Positions 1-10,859 of a stretch of DNA of 64,000 nt are shown here, in pieces. The notes under the pieces are model-generated. The model had not been told where the DNA came from. It was given only the letters and a program-made list of their open reading frames with translations, and did no database searches. The stretch lies in contig JAODUO010001205.1 of NCBI GenBank assembly GCA_025642075.2, positions 1 to 64,000 of the forward strand, given 5' to 3'. Position 1 is the first letter of the stretch. Each line of letters begins with the position of its first letter. Origin of the DNA: Ridgeia piscesae. Its lineage: Eukaryota; Annelida; Polychaeta; Sabellida; Siboglinidae. Made by a program: the position numbers and the translations under genes.

Positions 1-440
1 ACTCTCAACTCAGCGGCCCATCCGTATCCTACGTCTCACTCTCAACTCAGCGGCCCATCCGTCTCCTACGTCTCACTCTCAACTCAGTGGCCCATCCGTA
101 TCCTACGTCTCACTCTCAACTCAATGGCCCATCCGTCTCCTACGTCTCACTCTCAACTCAGTGGCCCATCCGTCTCCTACGTCTCACTCTCAACTCAGTG
201 GCCCATCCGTCTCCTACGTCTCACTCTCAACTCAACGGCCCATCCGTCTCCTACGTCTCACTCTCAACTCAGTGGCCCATCCGTATCCTACGTCTCACTC
301 TCAACTCAGTGGCCCATCCGTCTCCTACGTCTCACTCTCAACTAAGCGGCCCATCCGTCTCCTACGTCTCACTCTCAACTCAGTGGCCCATCCGTCTCCT
401 ACGTCTCACTCTCAACTCAACGGCCCATCCGTCTCCTACG
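1..440. repeat. 37-bp minisatellite, about 12 copies, cut by the window edge
   Basis: A 37-base unit containing CTCTCAACTCAG and GGCCCATCCGT recurs head to tail from the first base to about 440, after which the sequence becomes unique (GGTCATCACAG). Copies differ mainly at a few sites (CAGCGG / CAGTGG / CAACGG, and CCGTATCC / CCGTCTCC). Because 37 is not a multiple of three and the unit has no stop in any plus-strand frame, all three frames look open. This is an artefact of the repeat and not a gene. The left limit is unknown because the array runs off the window. Confidence 0.95.
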
Positions 441-2656
441 GTCATCACAGAACGCCATTCGAACACCACGGGCAGTCCGGGCCCGAGCTCCCGCCATTCT
501 CTCACACCGACGTGGTTTCGCCAACGTATTATATTCTAATTAGCCTTCCTGTCCTATCGCTCAATTAGCTTGTCCGAATACAATGTCCACTGCTACGAAG
601 GGTACTCGTTAAACCGGATAGCGGTTCAATGGGTGGCCCACGCAATGTGGCCGGACACTGTTGGTCATTTACTATTTACGTGGGCCAGTTGAGAATGACA
701 ACACATTAGTGGTCAGTGTGTTCCTGCGAGCCTCTGACTCATGTGACGTTGGCGTGTGATGCTGGTGCCGTTTGCTACTTAGGGCCTGAAATTATGGCAT
801 TGGACTCTAATCCCGTTACATAATTACAACGAGGATACGTCGGCGTGGTCGGACTCACGCTCACTGTGGCGCACAGCGGATAATTCCTACACGCAAACGT
901 ATATGTCTAACAATCCTGATGCATTCTCTCGCAGTCAAAGGAACGTCTATGACAATACGTAAAAGAGGAAGTTGGTTATAAAACAATGTTCTCAAAACAC
1001 CTTGGTAAAATTCGATATTTTTACGCGGATAAGACCTAGTTCCAAAAATACTCTAAAAACATATAATTGGATTCATATGTATAGAAAATGTACAAAGTGC
1101 TGTATCTTGGAATCGGAACAGTAAAAGGGACGTATGTGCTTGTTGCGAAGTTTGTATGCGGTCTGTGCAAATGTTTATACCTATGTATGTGGCAATGACG
1201 TATCTCGAATATCGGAAAGAGGACCAGAGGTCCGAGCACGTAAAAGTGTTACTAGTTTGTCGTGTGGTGAGTGATGCAACACATCATCAACAAAATATAT
1301 TTCGAAAGTCAAATGGGTCATGGGCCAATGCTCCGTTCCAAACAGACCGCTGGTATGTGGAATGATAACATTGTGTGTTACATAAGGAAACTGTACTGAC
1401 GTTTTAGCACACAGCAGCTAATTGTGGACAACATTTCGCGGTTACAGATTCCGTCATCAGTCAACTTTATTGTCATAGACAAATTGCCCATTTGCTCTGA
1501 ATTTCGGTACTTTTGTGATAATTAGAGGCCAAGTAGTGCAGTGGTTTTGACCGCCAATTACACGTCAGCTAAATACAGGGCACTTACCGAATGTAAAGCA
1601 CAGTTTGTTCGATCCGACGCTTTACATTCTAAGGACACCCGTGCACACGTAGAAGCTGTCTAAACGGTGGAACGGCAATATCGCGCCCGAGTGAATTGAT
1701 ATGTCGCCACTGACAAATTACGGTCATCGTTTCACAATGTGACCAGCTGCGACATACTGAGGCAGTGTAATTCGAGCTGTAGCCGTGATCTATTCTACAA
1801 GTATTCATTCGGTTAGTACGTCTATGTGTGAAAACATTCGACCTTCGTCACGCATGAAAACTTTGCATGTGCTCGGGTCTACAGCTTGCCCAAAATAAGA
1901 ATAATTACTGGAATAAATTCAAGTCGCATGGTTTTACGTACATAGGAGACATACGTTTAGGTTCATTTGTAGAGACAACGGAAAAGAACCGTTAGTATGA
2001 TATATTTGGGGTGAAAACCTGGCTTTCAACATTGGGGACTGTGTATCCCTCTTGAATCGGAGAATCACGTTAATGTCGGTCCCGTCTCAATTTGGAACGT
2101 AAAAGAACCACAGAGGACGACAAGCACCTGGCAGTGACCACCCTCAGAGCCAGCATAGAAAGGTCGGTTTGGCGTAAATGGTCTGAAAAAGTATGATTAG
2201 TTTAATGAGACCTCATTAGGTCATAACGTTGTGACCACAATATATACAGACTAGTCATTTAAATGATCCCTGCCAAATGCTGGAAACAACTAGAACTAGA
2301 ATTGATGATTAGTTTACATTGTATTTAGAACAAAACTGTTATGTTCCACAATGAACATCTCAACATGTGAAAGAAATATGTTTACACCTTTTGAGTTGTT
2401 TAACGTAGACAACGAAACGTGGACACAATTCCGCCACATCTACCACACGTGGTGTTGCTGAAATTTGACACAGCTAATCACTGTTGAACTCGTTACATCG
2501 TAAAATAACCACAGTCGTCCACCATCTTTGTCTGTGGTGTTTCGCTTGCCTCTAATACTGCATAGGATCCTGCACACTGAGCCTCGCTTGGGTGTCACAC
2601 ACTCATATGTCACGTGTCTTAAAACATAGTCCATATAACTCTCACTGTCACGTTCC
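441..2656. other. No gene recognised; unassigned sequence
   Basis: About 2.2 kb without an ORF above chance length and without a recognisable domain. A weak tRNA-like patch lies at about 1527-1620 (a box A-like TAGTGCAGTGGTT and a box B-like GTTCGATCC). The two boxes are too far apart for a good tRNA or SINE head, so it is not annotated separately. Confidence 0.5.
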
Positions 2657-3015
2657 CTCTCCACTCCCACACCTCCAACCCCTCACCTCCACTCCCTCAC
2701 CTCCACTCCCTCACCTCCACCCCCTCACCTCCACTCCCTCACCTCCACTCCCTCACCTCCACCCCCTCACCTCCACTCCCTCACCTCCACTCCCTCACCT
2801 CCACTCCCTCATCTCCACCCCCTCATCTCCCCCCTCACCTCCACTCCATCACCTCCACTCCCTCACCTCAACTCCCTCACCTCACTCCCTCACCTACACT
2901 CGCTCACCTCCACTCCCTCACCTCCACTCCCTCACCTACACTCGCTCACCTCCACACCTTCACCTCCAGCCCCTCATTCCCCACTCCCTCACATCCACTC
3001 CCTCACCCCCAACAA
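2657..3015. repeat. 14-bp minisatellite (CTCACCTCCACTCC)n
   Basis: A pyrimidine-rich 14-base unit, CTCACCTCCACTCC, is repeated with small variations (CCACCCC, CATCTCC, CCTACACTCG, and units with deletions). The strand asymmetry is extreme, with C/T/A on the plus strand and almost no G. The proline/serine/histidine-like ORF across it is low-complexity translation. Confidence 0.93.
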
Positions 3016-3177
3016 CTCTCCCTTCTCACAGCTCTCCCATAACTTTATATCATTCATCTTTTACCCTCCACTTAACTCTGAAAACCCTTGATCGCCGCTC
3101 TTCTCATTTGGCCTTCCTTTCAAAACGTCTCAGATGACCAGCCTATTTAAAAAGTTCAACATCACCGCCACTGCCAC

Positions 3178-3250
<73 letters not shown>

Positions 3251-3287
3251 ATCATCATTGTCATTGTAATCATCATCATCATCATTC
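3178..3287. repeat. (CGTCAT)n hexanucleotide array grading into (ATC)n
   Basis: Perfect CGTCAT repeats run from about 3178 to 3250 and are followed by imperfect ATC/ATT triplets to about 3287. The Val-Ile and Met-Thr repeats that translate from the two strands are not evidence of a protein. Confidence 0.93.
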
Positions 3288-3362
3288 TTTTGAGTATGAC
3301 GGCGATCAGTTTACTTATCTTAATCATTATTCTCACATTAAAAAAATAATAAACAAACTGGT

Positions 3363-4087
3363 TGTAAGGAATTATGGTTGCATAAATTCCTTGTAATTAC
3401 TTTTCATGAAATATTATAATTATTATATATGAAGTCATAATTAACAGTATATTGTAGAAATGCAGTAGTCCAGCTAGAAGCATAGCTTGGTGTACTTAAA
3501 CCAGTTACAACCAGTTGTCCGAGTTCGCTAAGGATAGACCAGGCATAGTTCTTGGATGAGTAGGAGCTTTACCACTGAGATGGCCGTAGGTAAGAGATAC
3601 CAGCTCCTTATTAGTTAGTGCAGATGTGCACTAGACCTGACGCTGACCAATAGAATGGCCAGGCGCATAGCAAGAGGGCGAAGTAGCCAGTATTTAAAGA
3701 TAGAGTAGTGCGCGAGAGAGAAGAAAGAGGGAGAGCACGCACGCACCATGTAACTTCACGTCTGGCGCCCACGGAGCCAGGCCAGTTAGACAATTGTATT
3801 GACTTCTGTATTATGCTGTCTGTATTAAAGTTCTTGAAACGAACACTTGGAAAAGTCTTCTGCAAATGATTGAGTAATTAGAATCTCTCTCCGTGAGTAT
3901 CTGATTTCTAATGGACAGTGACACTGTGGCTGATCTGAATAGGTCATGGCTAACTGTCTAGGGGGTCAGTACGGAGGGGGAATATTGCGTTACGTGCCCA
4001 AGATTAGAACGCCGAGTCTACGACTATACAACAAGAGGCAGATGCGGATTGATCACGAGTAAATCAGTAGACCGGCCAATTCTAACA
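3363..4087 (+). repeat. 5' LTR (725 bp)
   Basis: This is the left copy of the direct repeat. It contains a TATA-like TATTTAAA at about 3691 and a polyadenylation-type ATTAAA at 3824, a plausible U3-R-U5 arrangement. An 84-codon minus-strand ORF lies in it and is duplicated exactly in the other LTR, so that ORF is not an independent gene. Confidence 0.9.
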
Positions 4088-4108
4088 TTGGCGAGCGCGC
4101 CAGGATAG
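4088..4108 (+). other. Putative primer-binding site of the LTR element
   Basis: The bases directly after the 5' LTR begin TTGGCGAGCGCGCCAGGA. A TGG start one base from the LTR end is usual for a site that pairs with the CCA end of a tRNA. I could not assign the tRNA. Confidence 0.55.
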
Positions 4109-6761
4109 AACGAATGTGAGACACACACGAGCTATTACAGAGGTGAGCAGATGAACTATCATATCGATGATTGGCGAGCACAACAACGCGCCCAGAGTGA
4201 CCGCACTCAATCTCCTCGGGAGGTGAGACAACGACGACGATGCATAATCCTACAGCCTTGGCTGCGTGGACGGCTCCACGCCACAAATACACTGCCGCAC
4301 ACGACAGTTTTCGTGAGTACACACAATCCTGCTTCCCGCCTTTTACAACCGCGGATAAACGTTGGAATGATGCTGGACAGTAGGTGTGTCCGCCAACAGA
4401 AATCGTCGTGACCGAACGCTTTGAAACGTGCACTAAATTCATGCGTGATTGCGATAATTCTGCTGTGATTGTTAACACTGTGCCCATGCAGTCAGCACGG
4501 CAAAGGTGGGATTGCACCTCTCTACTGAGGCACAGTATTTTTAACATGGCCATGCAGCACGAGGTGGACTGGACGGGGTCAGCGCTCCGCCCGGCCAGTT
4601 ACGAAAATAGACAATGGACAGGTTTGCTGCACAGTGTTGCTAGAGAGGCGATGCTAGAAAAGCGATGCAACTTGGCGCAGCCCTGCCGCTCCATACAGAA
4701 ATAAATGTTCGGACGCTGCCGCGTCCATAAGGTGACTGACCGCTTCGACCGACCAGTACGTTGGTGATGACGTCAGCCTGTTGAGGCCAAGCCAGGGAAT
4801 CTTCATGTTTCCTGCATGAAGGACGACATGAAGTAAAGAGAGACAACTGCCACTTCACAAGACACAGAGTTTGAACGTTATTGAAGTTTTTAACGAGCAA
4901 TGACACTTACTTCGGACATTTATGTTTATAAATGGGACTTTTATTTGACTTCTTCTAGGCACATGAAACATTTGGTAAGATGCATTGTTATTTAATTCTA
5001 CATCATACTAATAATTTTTGTCCATGGTTATCGGTTTGATGTTTCGTTGGATGCAGTAATCATATTATGTTTTATGTCAGTCCCTGACTTTATATTCTAC
5101 ATTACTTCATTGTTATATGTTGGTGATGTATTTTGTGTTGCGGGGTAAATTCATCGTGATATATACATATACCTGAACACGACCGTTTACCTTAGGACAA
5201 ACGATATTTCTTATATCGCCGGAGCTTCACAATACTCAACTATATATTTTCAATGGTTCTGATTTAAGAATTCACCAGTGTATGTAATTTCTATGTATAC
5301 AGTTGAGATGTTTTGTTGTTGGGGAAATGGCATTTTTTATAAGTGGCAAAGAGATGTTATATGGCACTCAGGTTAATAAGAGGTCAAGAGTTTCTTCTTC
5401 ATGACTATGTTGTAGTTTCAGATGATACGTATTCCATGGCGCAAGCGTTGCCATATTCGGCATGATTAGCTAGCTCTGGATTTTGTATCTGAAACATAGT
5501 TGAGTTTAGGCCTTTTATAGGTTATTTAGGCATTCTGATGTTCGAATTGCCGTTGATTTTTAAGTATGAGGTTCTTACGTAAGAAGGTCCGCTAAGCCAT
5601 ACTAGCGTTGAGTGTAGTGCGGTGTATATCATAATGGCTGTCTTTGGGGCCCACAAATGGATCGGGTTATGGTATATGAGCTATCCATCTTAGAGGAATG
5701 GTTTAGTTACTTGACTAGCAAGTCCGCTTAGGTTTCCCGGATAAACGTTAAGTGACGGCCGCACTGTTTATCGCGGATGTTGTAAGGATGAATTTGTGAA
5801 ATTTGCCCGGATAAACATTAGTGATTGCAACACTATTTATCGTGGAGGTTATGATAGGATCCTGATTTTGGCATTTTGTATTTTTTTTTCATACCAAAGT
5901 GAGTGCACCACTGATTATCGCGAAAGGTAAATTGAGATATATTGATTTATGCAATAAGTTTAGCAGCAATAACATTGAGTTGAAGAGGTATGGTCCACAT
6001 CCTGATTTGAAGAGATAAGGTTGATTTATAGACTGAGTTGAAGAGGTATGGTACAAATCCACTACGTTTCACATACCAGTGGTTGCTCCATGTGGTAACC
6101 CAAGTCATTAGCAGCTACGCTATGTTATTGATGGGTTCTTTATTTTCCGGTAATGAACAAGTACCGTAATTACAGTAACGTCAGAAAATGCTGCAAAAGA
6201 ATGGCATTGTCTGACAATGATGTTTTGTCACATATGTTGCTACGTTTCTCTATGATAACCAATAAGAGTAGCTATGGTTGCATGAGATAGTCTGATATTA
6301 TGTTGTGTTTTTCTTGAGTGAGAAACTGCTTTTTAGGCAGTTATGTGCTGTGTTGTATTGCGGTATTTTCATACCGATGGTTTGTTTTTTATATTTAGTT
6401 ACCGTTAGTTGGTTCTTGGTGATGAACTTACTACAGTTATTGTCTTCGCTTTTTCTGATATAGAGTGGTAACTCGTTGCTATGTAGTCGTTTGCATGTAT
6501 ATTGAGAGTATGTCTTTTGCTTACAGTTTATTTGGTGTTCTTCGATATTTAATTTAAACCGGCCGGTTAAATTAATATCATTATATACTCTCACTGTTGG
6601 TTGGCTTTTTAGTGTATTATTGTGTGGTTTGATTTCAAACTTTGACTTTGAAATAGAGAACTTTTGATTACTTTGGTATACAGACAGTTCATGTGAAGTA
6701 ATTACTTATTTTGGTTTTTACGTGATTTACCGTAGATAAATCACTAGTTGGGTGATGGAGG
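4088..6761 (+). other. Non-coding interior of the LTR element
   Basis: The region is AT-rich and carries no recognisable retroelement domain. The longest ORFs, 166 codons on the minus strand at 4053-4553 and 106 on the plus strand at 4384-4704, overlap in antiparallel and match nothing I know. Between about 5735 and 5870 a degenerate unit of about 65 bp, with CCCGGATAAAC followed by TTTATCGYGGA, occurs twice. At 5980-6060 the motif GTTGAAGAGGTATGGT is repeated. Confidence 0.7.
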
Positions 6762-7486
6762 TGTAAGGAATTATGGTTGCATAAATTCCTTGTAATTACT
6801 TTTCATGAAATATTATAATTATTATATATGAAGTCATAATTAACAGTATATTGTAGAAATGCAGTAGTCCAGCTAGAAGCATAGCTTGGTGTACTTAAAC
6901 CAGTTACAACCAGTTGTCCGAGTTCGCTAAGGATAGACCAGGCATAGTTCTTGGATGAGTAGGAGCTTTACCACTGAGATGGCCGTAGGTAAGAGATACC
7001 AGCTCCTTATTAGTTAGTGCAGATGTGCACTAGACCTGACGCTGACCAATAGAATGGCCAGGCGCATAGCAAGAGGGCGAAGTAGCCAGTATTTAAAGAT
7101 AGAGTAGTGCGCGAGAGAGAAGAAAGAGGGAGAGCACGCACGCACCATGTAACTTCACGTCTGGCGCCCACGGAGCCAGGCCAGTTAGACAATTGTATTG
7201 ACTTCTGTATTATGCTGTCTGTATTAAAGTTCTTGAAACGAACACTTGGAAAAGTCTTCTGCAAATGATTGAGTAATTAGAATCTCTCTCCGTGAGTATC
7301 TGATTTCTAATGGACAGTGACACTGTGGCTGATCTGAATAGGTCATGGCTAACTGTCTAGGGGGTCAGTACGGAGGGGGAATATTGCGTTACGTGCCCAA
7401 GATTAGAACGCCGAGTCTACGACTATACAACAAGAGGCAGATGCGGATTGATCACGAGTAAATCAGTAGACCGGCCAATTCTAACA
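6762..7486 (+). repeat. 3' LTR (725 bp)
   Basis: This is the right copy of the direct repeat, of the same length as the left copy and apparently the same sequence. It is followed by the 4-bp duplication TGGT. Genomic sequence then resumes with no similarity to the interior that follows the 5' LTR. Confidence 0.9.
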
Positions 7487-7490
7487 TGGT

Positions 7491-8517
7491 GACAACCTTA
7501 ATTGGCTCTGCTTTCACCCTGGAATTGTATATAATATGTTCGACTCTTATTAGTGTTTACGCTGTATGTGATTATATTCAGGTTAGAACAATAACGTCTT
7601 GTAGATCAACAGAAAGCGTAGATAACATGGCTGAAGTCACGGATAACGACACTGGTCCCGCGTCACCCAGCGCCGCCATATTGCCGGCGTCATGCAAATG
7701 TCGTCTGCTACAGCTTTTCGCCGCCGGAAGGTCACAGGGCGTGAATGAATCCACAAACCTTGTGTGGCTTGTGCTCTCAACCGGCAAACGTACCTGGACA
7801 TGGATACGTAGGTGGTTAATGAGTCATTTTCCGATGGGCAGCATTCGGTTAGGTCGCATTCTAGTCGCATTCTATCGCGTGGCATCTTTCTAAAGACCAG
7901 TCGTACGCCGCCCAAGCGTCTGCATTCTCTGCCGTTCTACTTGGTGGCGCTTTGAATCGATGCCGACCGCAGCAGACGACCAAGCAATAGTGCTTTGCAT
8001 AAAACCATGTTAGTTACAACACTGTCCATTTGTGGGCGTATTTGTAAATCGCAGAAAGGAGAAAGGGTTCAGTCATGTACGATAAGGCTAATAAGCAATT
8101 GTTTTCAAACTGGGGGTTCACGGTCTTCTGAGGTTTATTCGCTATTTCATGGGGTCGTGCTATGATGTTGTGTAATTCAAAGTTCTTACACCAAAACGGT
8201 ACAATTGTAATCGCACATAATGTATTTGATGTGTAGGCAATGCTGTACACATTGTTAATTATACTAGTGTCCTTAGAAAGCAGAGGACACGACATGTGAT
8301 ACGGGGGGGGGAGAGAAAGGGTTATTTTGTTCAGCATCCAACTGTGTGAGTTCAGGTCAGCTGCTAAGTCTTGTTATTTCAGATACATTCATTGTTGCGT
8401 TTTACATTTAAAAAATCATATCTTGTGGCATCGAGTTAAAAACCAGTGAAACCCGCAGAATTATTGAAGCTGAATGTTGGGAGTTCTCTAAATAATATTC
8501 CTTTTAATAAAATCATA
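7491..8517. other. No gene recognised; target-side flank of the LTR element
   Basis: CpG-rich sequence with overlapping ORFs of 135 codons or fewer on both strands and no domain I recognise. A run of eight or more G lies at about 8302. Confidence 0.45.
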
Positions 8518-8890
8518 CGGAGTGGCGCAGTGGCGCAGTGGCGCAGTGGCGCAGTGGCGCAGTGGCGCAGTGGCGCAGTGGCGCGAGCTTCGTTCTGTCG
8601 ACTAAGGTCACCCGTGTTGGAATATCGAACCTTCAACAAGTTCGTTCACTCTACATGGCACCAGTTCACTCACCAATAGGAATGAGTACCTGGATATAGA
8701 CAATGGTGGATATGTGTGTACGAATAAGCCTTCGCTTATTATCTGCAGAGTGGCTGGATGCTTCCCAGAGAAGTGGAGATGGTACTCAATTGAACAGACC
8801 TGCTAGGGAGCAAAATGAAAAGCGCTTCAGGTTGTCATAAGGATTGAATACTGCGCACTACATAAACAGTTGCCTTCACCTTCTCGCAAG
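8518..8890 (+). mobile_element. tRNA-derived SINE-like repeat with expanded 8-bp unit in its head
   Basis: The 3' part (about 8755-8885: CTTCCCAGAGAAGT, then AAAGCGCTTCAGG, then ATACTGCGCACT and ATAA) matches in order the end of the SINE-like copy at 48603-48945 (CTTCCCAGAGAAAT, AAAGCACTTTGAG, ATACTGCACTGTATAA). This supports one family. The 5' end is a run of AGTGGCGC, which is also what a Pol III box A looks like (TGGCGCAGTGG). A box B-like GGAATATCGAACC lies at about 8619. Exact ends and a target duplication were not found. Confidence 0.55.
8521..8584 (+). repeat. Eight exact copies of AGTGGCGC
   Basis: Sixty-four bases form eight perfect copies of AGTGGCGC, followed directly by GAGCTTCG. 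The unit coincides with the box A-like segment of the SINE-like repeat that starts here. Confidence 0.95.
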
Positions 8891-9113
8891 CGTTACTGGG
8901 ACATCCAGTTCAAATGTGTCCTAGAGTCAAAATGATAATCACCTCAATGGAATGAGGTGATTAGCGGACATGTCTGAGTCAAACTACGGATGTTTCTTCA
9001 ATGAGTCACAACTGTCGGTCAGAGACGGGACCACAAATTATGTAAGTCATGATTTGGGCTAAATTGTGACTTTTATTTACCTCGGTATAATACAAAACCA
9101 ACCAACATTAATA

Positions 9114-9187
9114 GGGCGCGGTGGCCGAGTGGTTAGAATGCCTGACTCCCGACTAGAGGGACCGGGGTTCGAATCCCGGTGCCGGCA
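9114..9187 (+). mobile_element. tRNA-like SINE/LINE head with Pol III box A and box B
   Basis: Box A (TGGCCGAGTGGTT) and box B (GGGTTCGAATCCC) are both near consensus and spaced as in a tRNA. The box B arm has a good stem (CCGGG/CCCGG). The outer acceptor strands (GGGCGCG and TGCCGGC) pair poorly, and the sequence continues into a repeat body with no terminator. It is therefore a tRNA-derived retroposon head and not a working tRNA gene. It leads within about 150 bases into the coding remnant of an RTE-type LINE. Confidence 0.7.
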
Positions 9188-9324
9188 GGTCGGTGGTTCG
9201 GTACTGATACAGCCACCGATGTCGAAACTTGGGCATTTTCGTTCACCCTGTATCTTACAACCCGTACTGCCCAGCGTCGAAGGGTAGGCCAAAACACCAA
9301 AACACTACAAAGCCATGCCCAGTC

Positions 9325-10550
9325 CCCCAGCGGAGCTCTGGCCAACTACGACTGCGGGCAGGGGGTGCTAAGAATCCCTGGGTCAAAACGAGCCTCCGAA
9401 AAAGTAGACTAAAGATAGCGACATACAAAGTCAGAACTATATTAAGAGATTAACACTTACAAGACCTCAAAGAAGAACTCGGGAAACCAGGTTGGTATAG
9501 GATGTAATCGGGAAGTGAAAAGAAGAGAGGAATGTTTCACTACCTTACAAAGCGGCCACCTTCTATACCACTCTAAGGCAAACAACGGCCAAGCAGGAGT
9601 AGGCTTTCTCATAAACAGGAAACGGAAACACCATAATTTTTTATAGTGATGATAAACAGCATCAGCCCCAGAGTAGCAGAACTTGTTCTGTGCATAACAA
9701 AGCGCTACAAACTAAAGGAAGTGCACGTATATTATGCACCAACAACATCATACTCAGAAGAAGACATACATAGCTTCTACAACGACGTCTATGGGCATTT
9801 AGAGAAACAAAACCACTACACGATAGTGATGGGAGACTTCAATACGCAAATGGAAAAAAATACCTTATGGAAACGGCAACGGCAAATTTTGGTTCGAAAC
9901 GAGAAACGAAAGAGGCAAAATGGGCAACATCAAGTACAAAATCATGAATACCATGTTTCAGAAGAAAGCAGGGAGGAGATGGACGTGGAAAAGCCCAAAC
10001 GGTGTAACGAAGACCGAAATTTACTACATCCTAATAACAAACAGGCCAGAAATCGTCACTGACGTAACAGTCATCAACCAAGTCAACATTGGAAGTGACC
10101 ACAGAAAGATTATGAACAACATCAAACTGGAAAGAAAGGGAAAAAATGTTTGACCAAGAGGTCACAAATAGGATCAAAGAAGATCGAATTCCAATTCGAA
10201 TTGAGAAACCGATTCGAGACACTACAAGAACATCAACACCATGAGCGAAAACATCACATACATGATCCAACAAAGCGCATCAAGAATGGCTAGCTAAGCA
10301 AACCACTGAAGTCAAGCATATCGTCAACAACACGAGTCCTGATGACGAGACGACGCGAAATGGTGGAAAACGGCGACGATAAACAACAAATAGACTACGC
10401 AGAGATATGCAAGACCATCAAAAAGAAAGCACGAGAAGACACCAGAAATACAACCAAGAGACCATACGAGAAACGATCAAGGCATCAAAGAGCCTGGAGA
10501 AAGTCAAATGAATGCAGAAGCTAGGCCAACACAGACTGATCACACATCTA
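9325..10550 (+). pseudogene. Broken RTE-type LINE: endonuclease domain and linker
   Basis: Pieces in shifting plus-strand frames spell a LINE endonuclease. KIATYKVRTILRD is the N-terminal KI.T.NVRT motif. VKRREECFTTLQSGHLL follows, then SPRVAELVLCITKRYKL, VYYAPTTSY and the catalytic-region VMGDFNTQ, then RRWTWKSPNGVTKTEI, TNRPEIVTDVTVINQVN and GSDHRKI. These are the conserved steps of an apurinic-type (EEP) endonuclease of the RTE group, which nicks target DNA for reverse transcription. Linker pieces (FETLQEH, YAEICKTIKKKARED, RETIKASKSLEKVK) continue to about 10530. Frameshifts and stops break the frame repeatedly, and the reverse-transcriptase part is absent. The fragment stops at the MITE that begins near 10551. 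It is a dead copy. Confidence 0.85.
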
Positions 10551-10677
10551 CAGTCAATGTTTTATGTCGGATAAACGAAGCTTAATATGTATGCTATCAA
10601 GATGGTTCCATCACAAAACGTACGAATTGAAACGCGAAACAACCGGATTATTGAAGATCGGATAAACGAGACATGAC
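10551..10677 (+). mobile_element. Damaged MITE copy of the pogo/Tigger-like family
   Basis: The right part (CAACCGGATTATTGAAGATC, GGATAAACGAGACATGAC) matches the right end of the intact copy at 38068-38226. The left end begins TACAGTCA as in that copy, but most of the left inverted repeat is missing, so the two ends no longer pair. Confidence 0.6.
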
Positions 10678-10859
10678 GGTGTATCATAATACATTTTACA
10701 GTAATTCATATCAAGAAATCCACGAAATTAAAACATTATTCCTGACACAATATAATGTCTCATTCGTAAGAACACAAGATCTCCATTAAACACATTTCTA
10801 AAATTACTGTGTTTACACAAGTGACAGGTGTGTGTGAAGTACTATAGCACCGCTGAGTA

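Larger units (their letters stand above)
3363..7486 (+). mobile_element. Complete non-autonomous LTR retrotransposon (LARD-like), 4.1 kb
   Basis: Two direct repeats of 725 bp, which I read as the same sequence throughout, bound a 2,674-bp internal region. Each repeat begins TGTAAGG and ends CTAACA, giving the TG..CA termini typical of LTRs. The element is flanked by TGGT at 3359-3362 and TGGT at 7487-7490, a 4-bp target-site duplication. TTGGCGAGCGCGCC follows the 5' LTR directly, where a primer-binding site belongs, and a short purine-rich GATGGAGG precedes the 3' LTR. The interior has no ORF longer than chance and no recognisable gag, protease, reverse transcriptase or integrase motif, so it must be mobilised by another element. 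Matching LTRs imply a recent insertion. Orientation rests on the primer-site and purine-tract positions. Superfamily (probably Ty3/Gypsy) is inference. Confidence 0.9.

Noticed and set aside
1..440. CRISPR-like array
   Set aside because: The units are directly adjacent with no unique spacers, and the window is eukaryotic; it is a minisatellite.
87..568. Three overlapping plus-strand ORFs of up to 150 codons
   Set aside because: They lie on the 37-bp tandem repeat, which has no stop in any forward frame; the peptides are the same repeat read in rotating frames.
3611..3865. 84-codon ORF found twice (also at 7010-7264) as a conserved gene
   Set aside because: It is identical only because it lies within the two LTR copies. 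It runs antisense to the inferred transcription direction.
4053..4553. 166-codon minus-strand ORF across the LTR border
   Set aside because: It starts inside the interior and ends inside the 5' LTR, and has no gag, protease or env features. The antiparallel ORFs on the plus strand are equally long by chance.
9114..9187. Functional tRNA gene
   Set aside because: The acceptor arms do not pair and no terminator follows, while a retroposon body continues directly.
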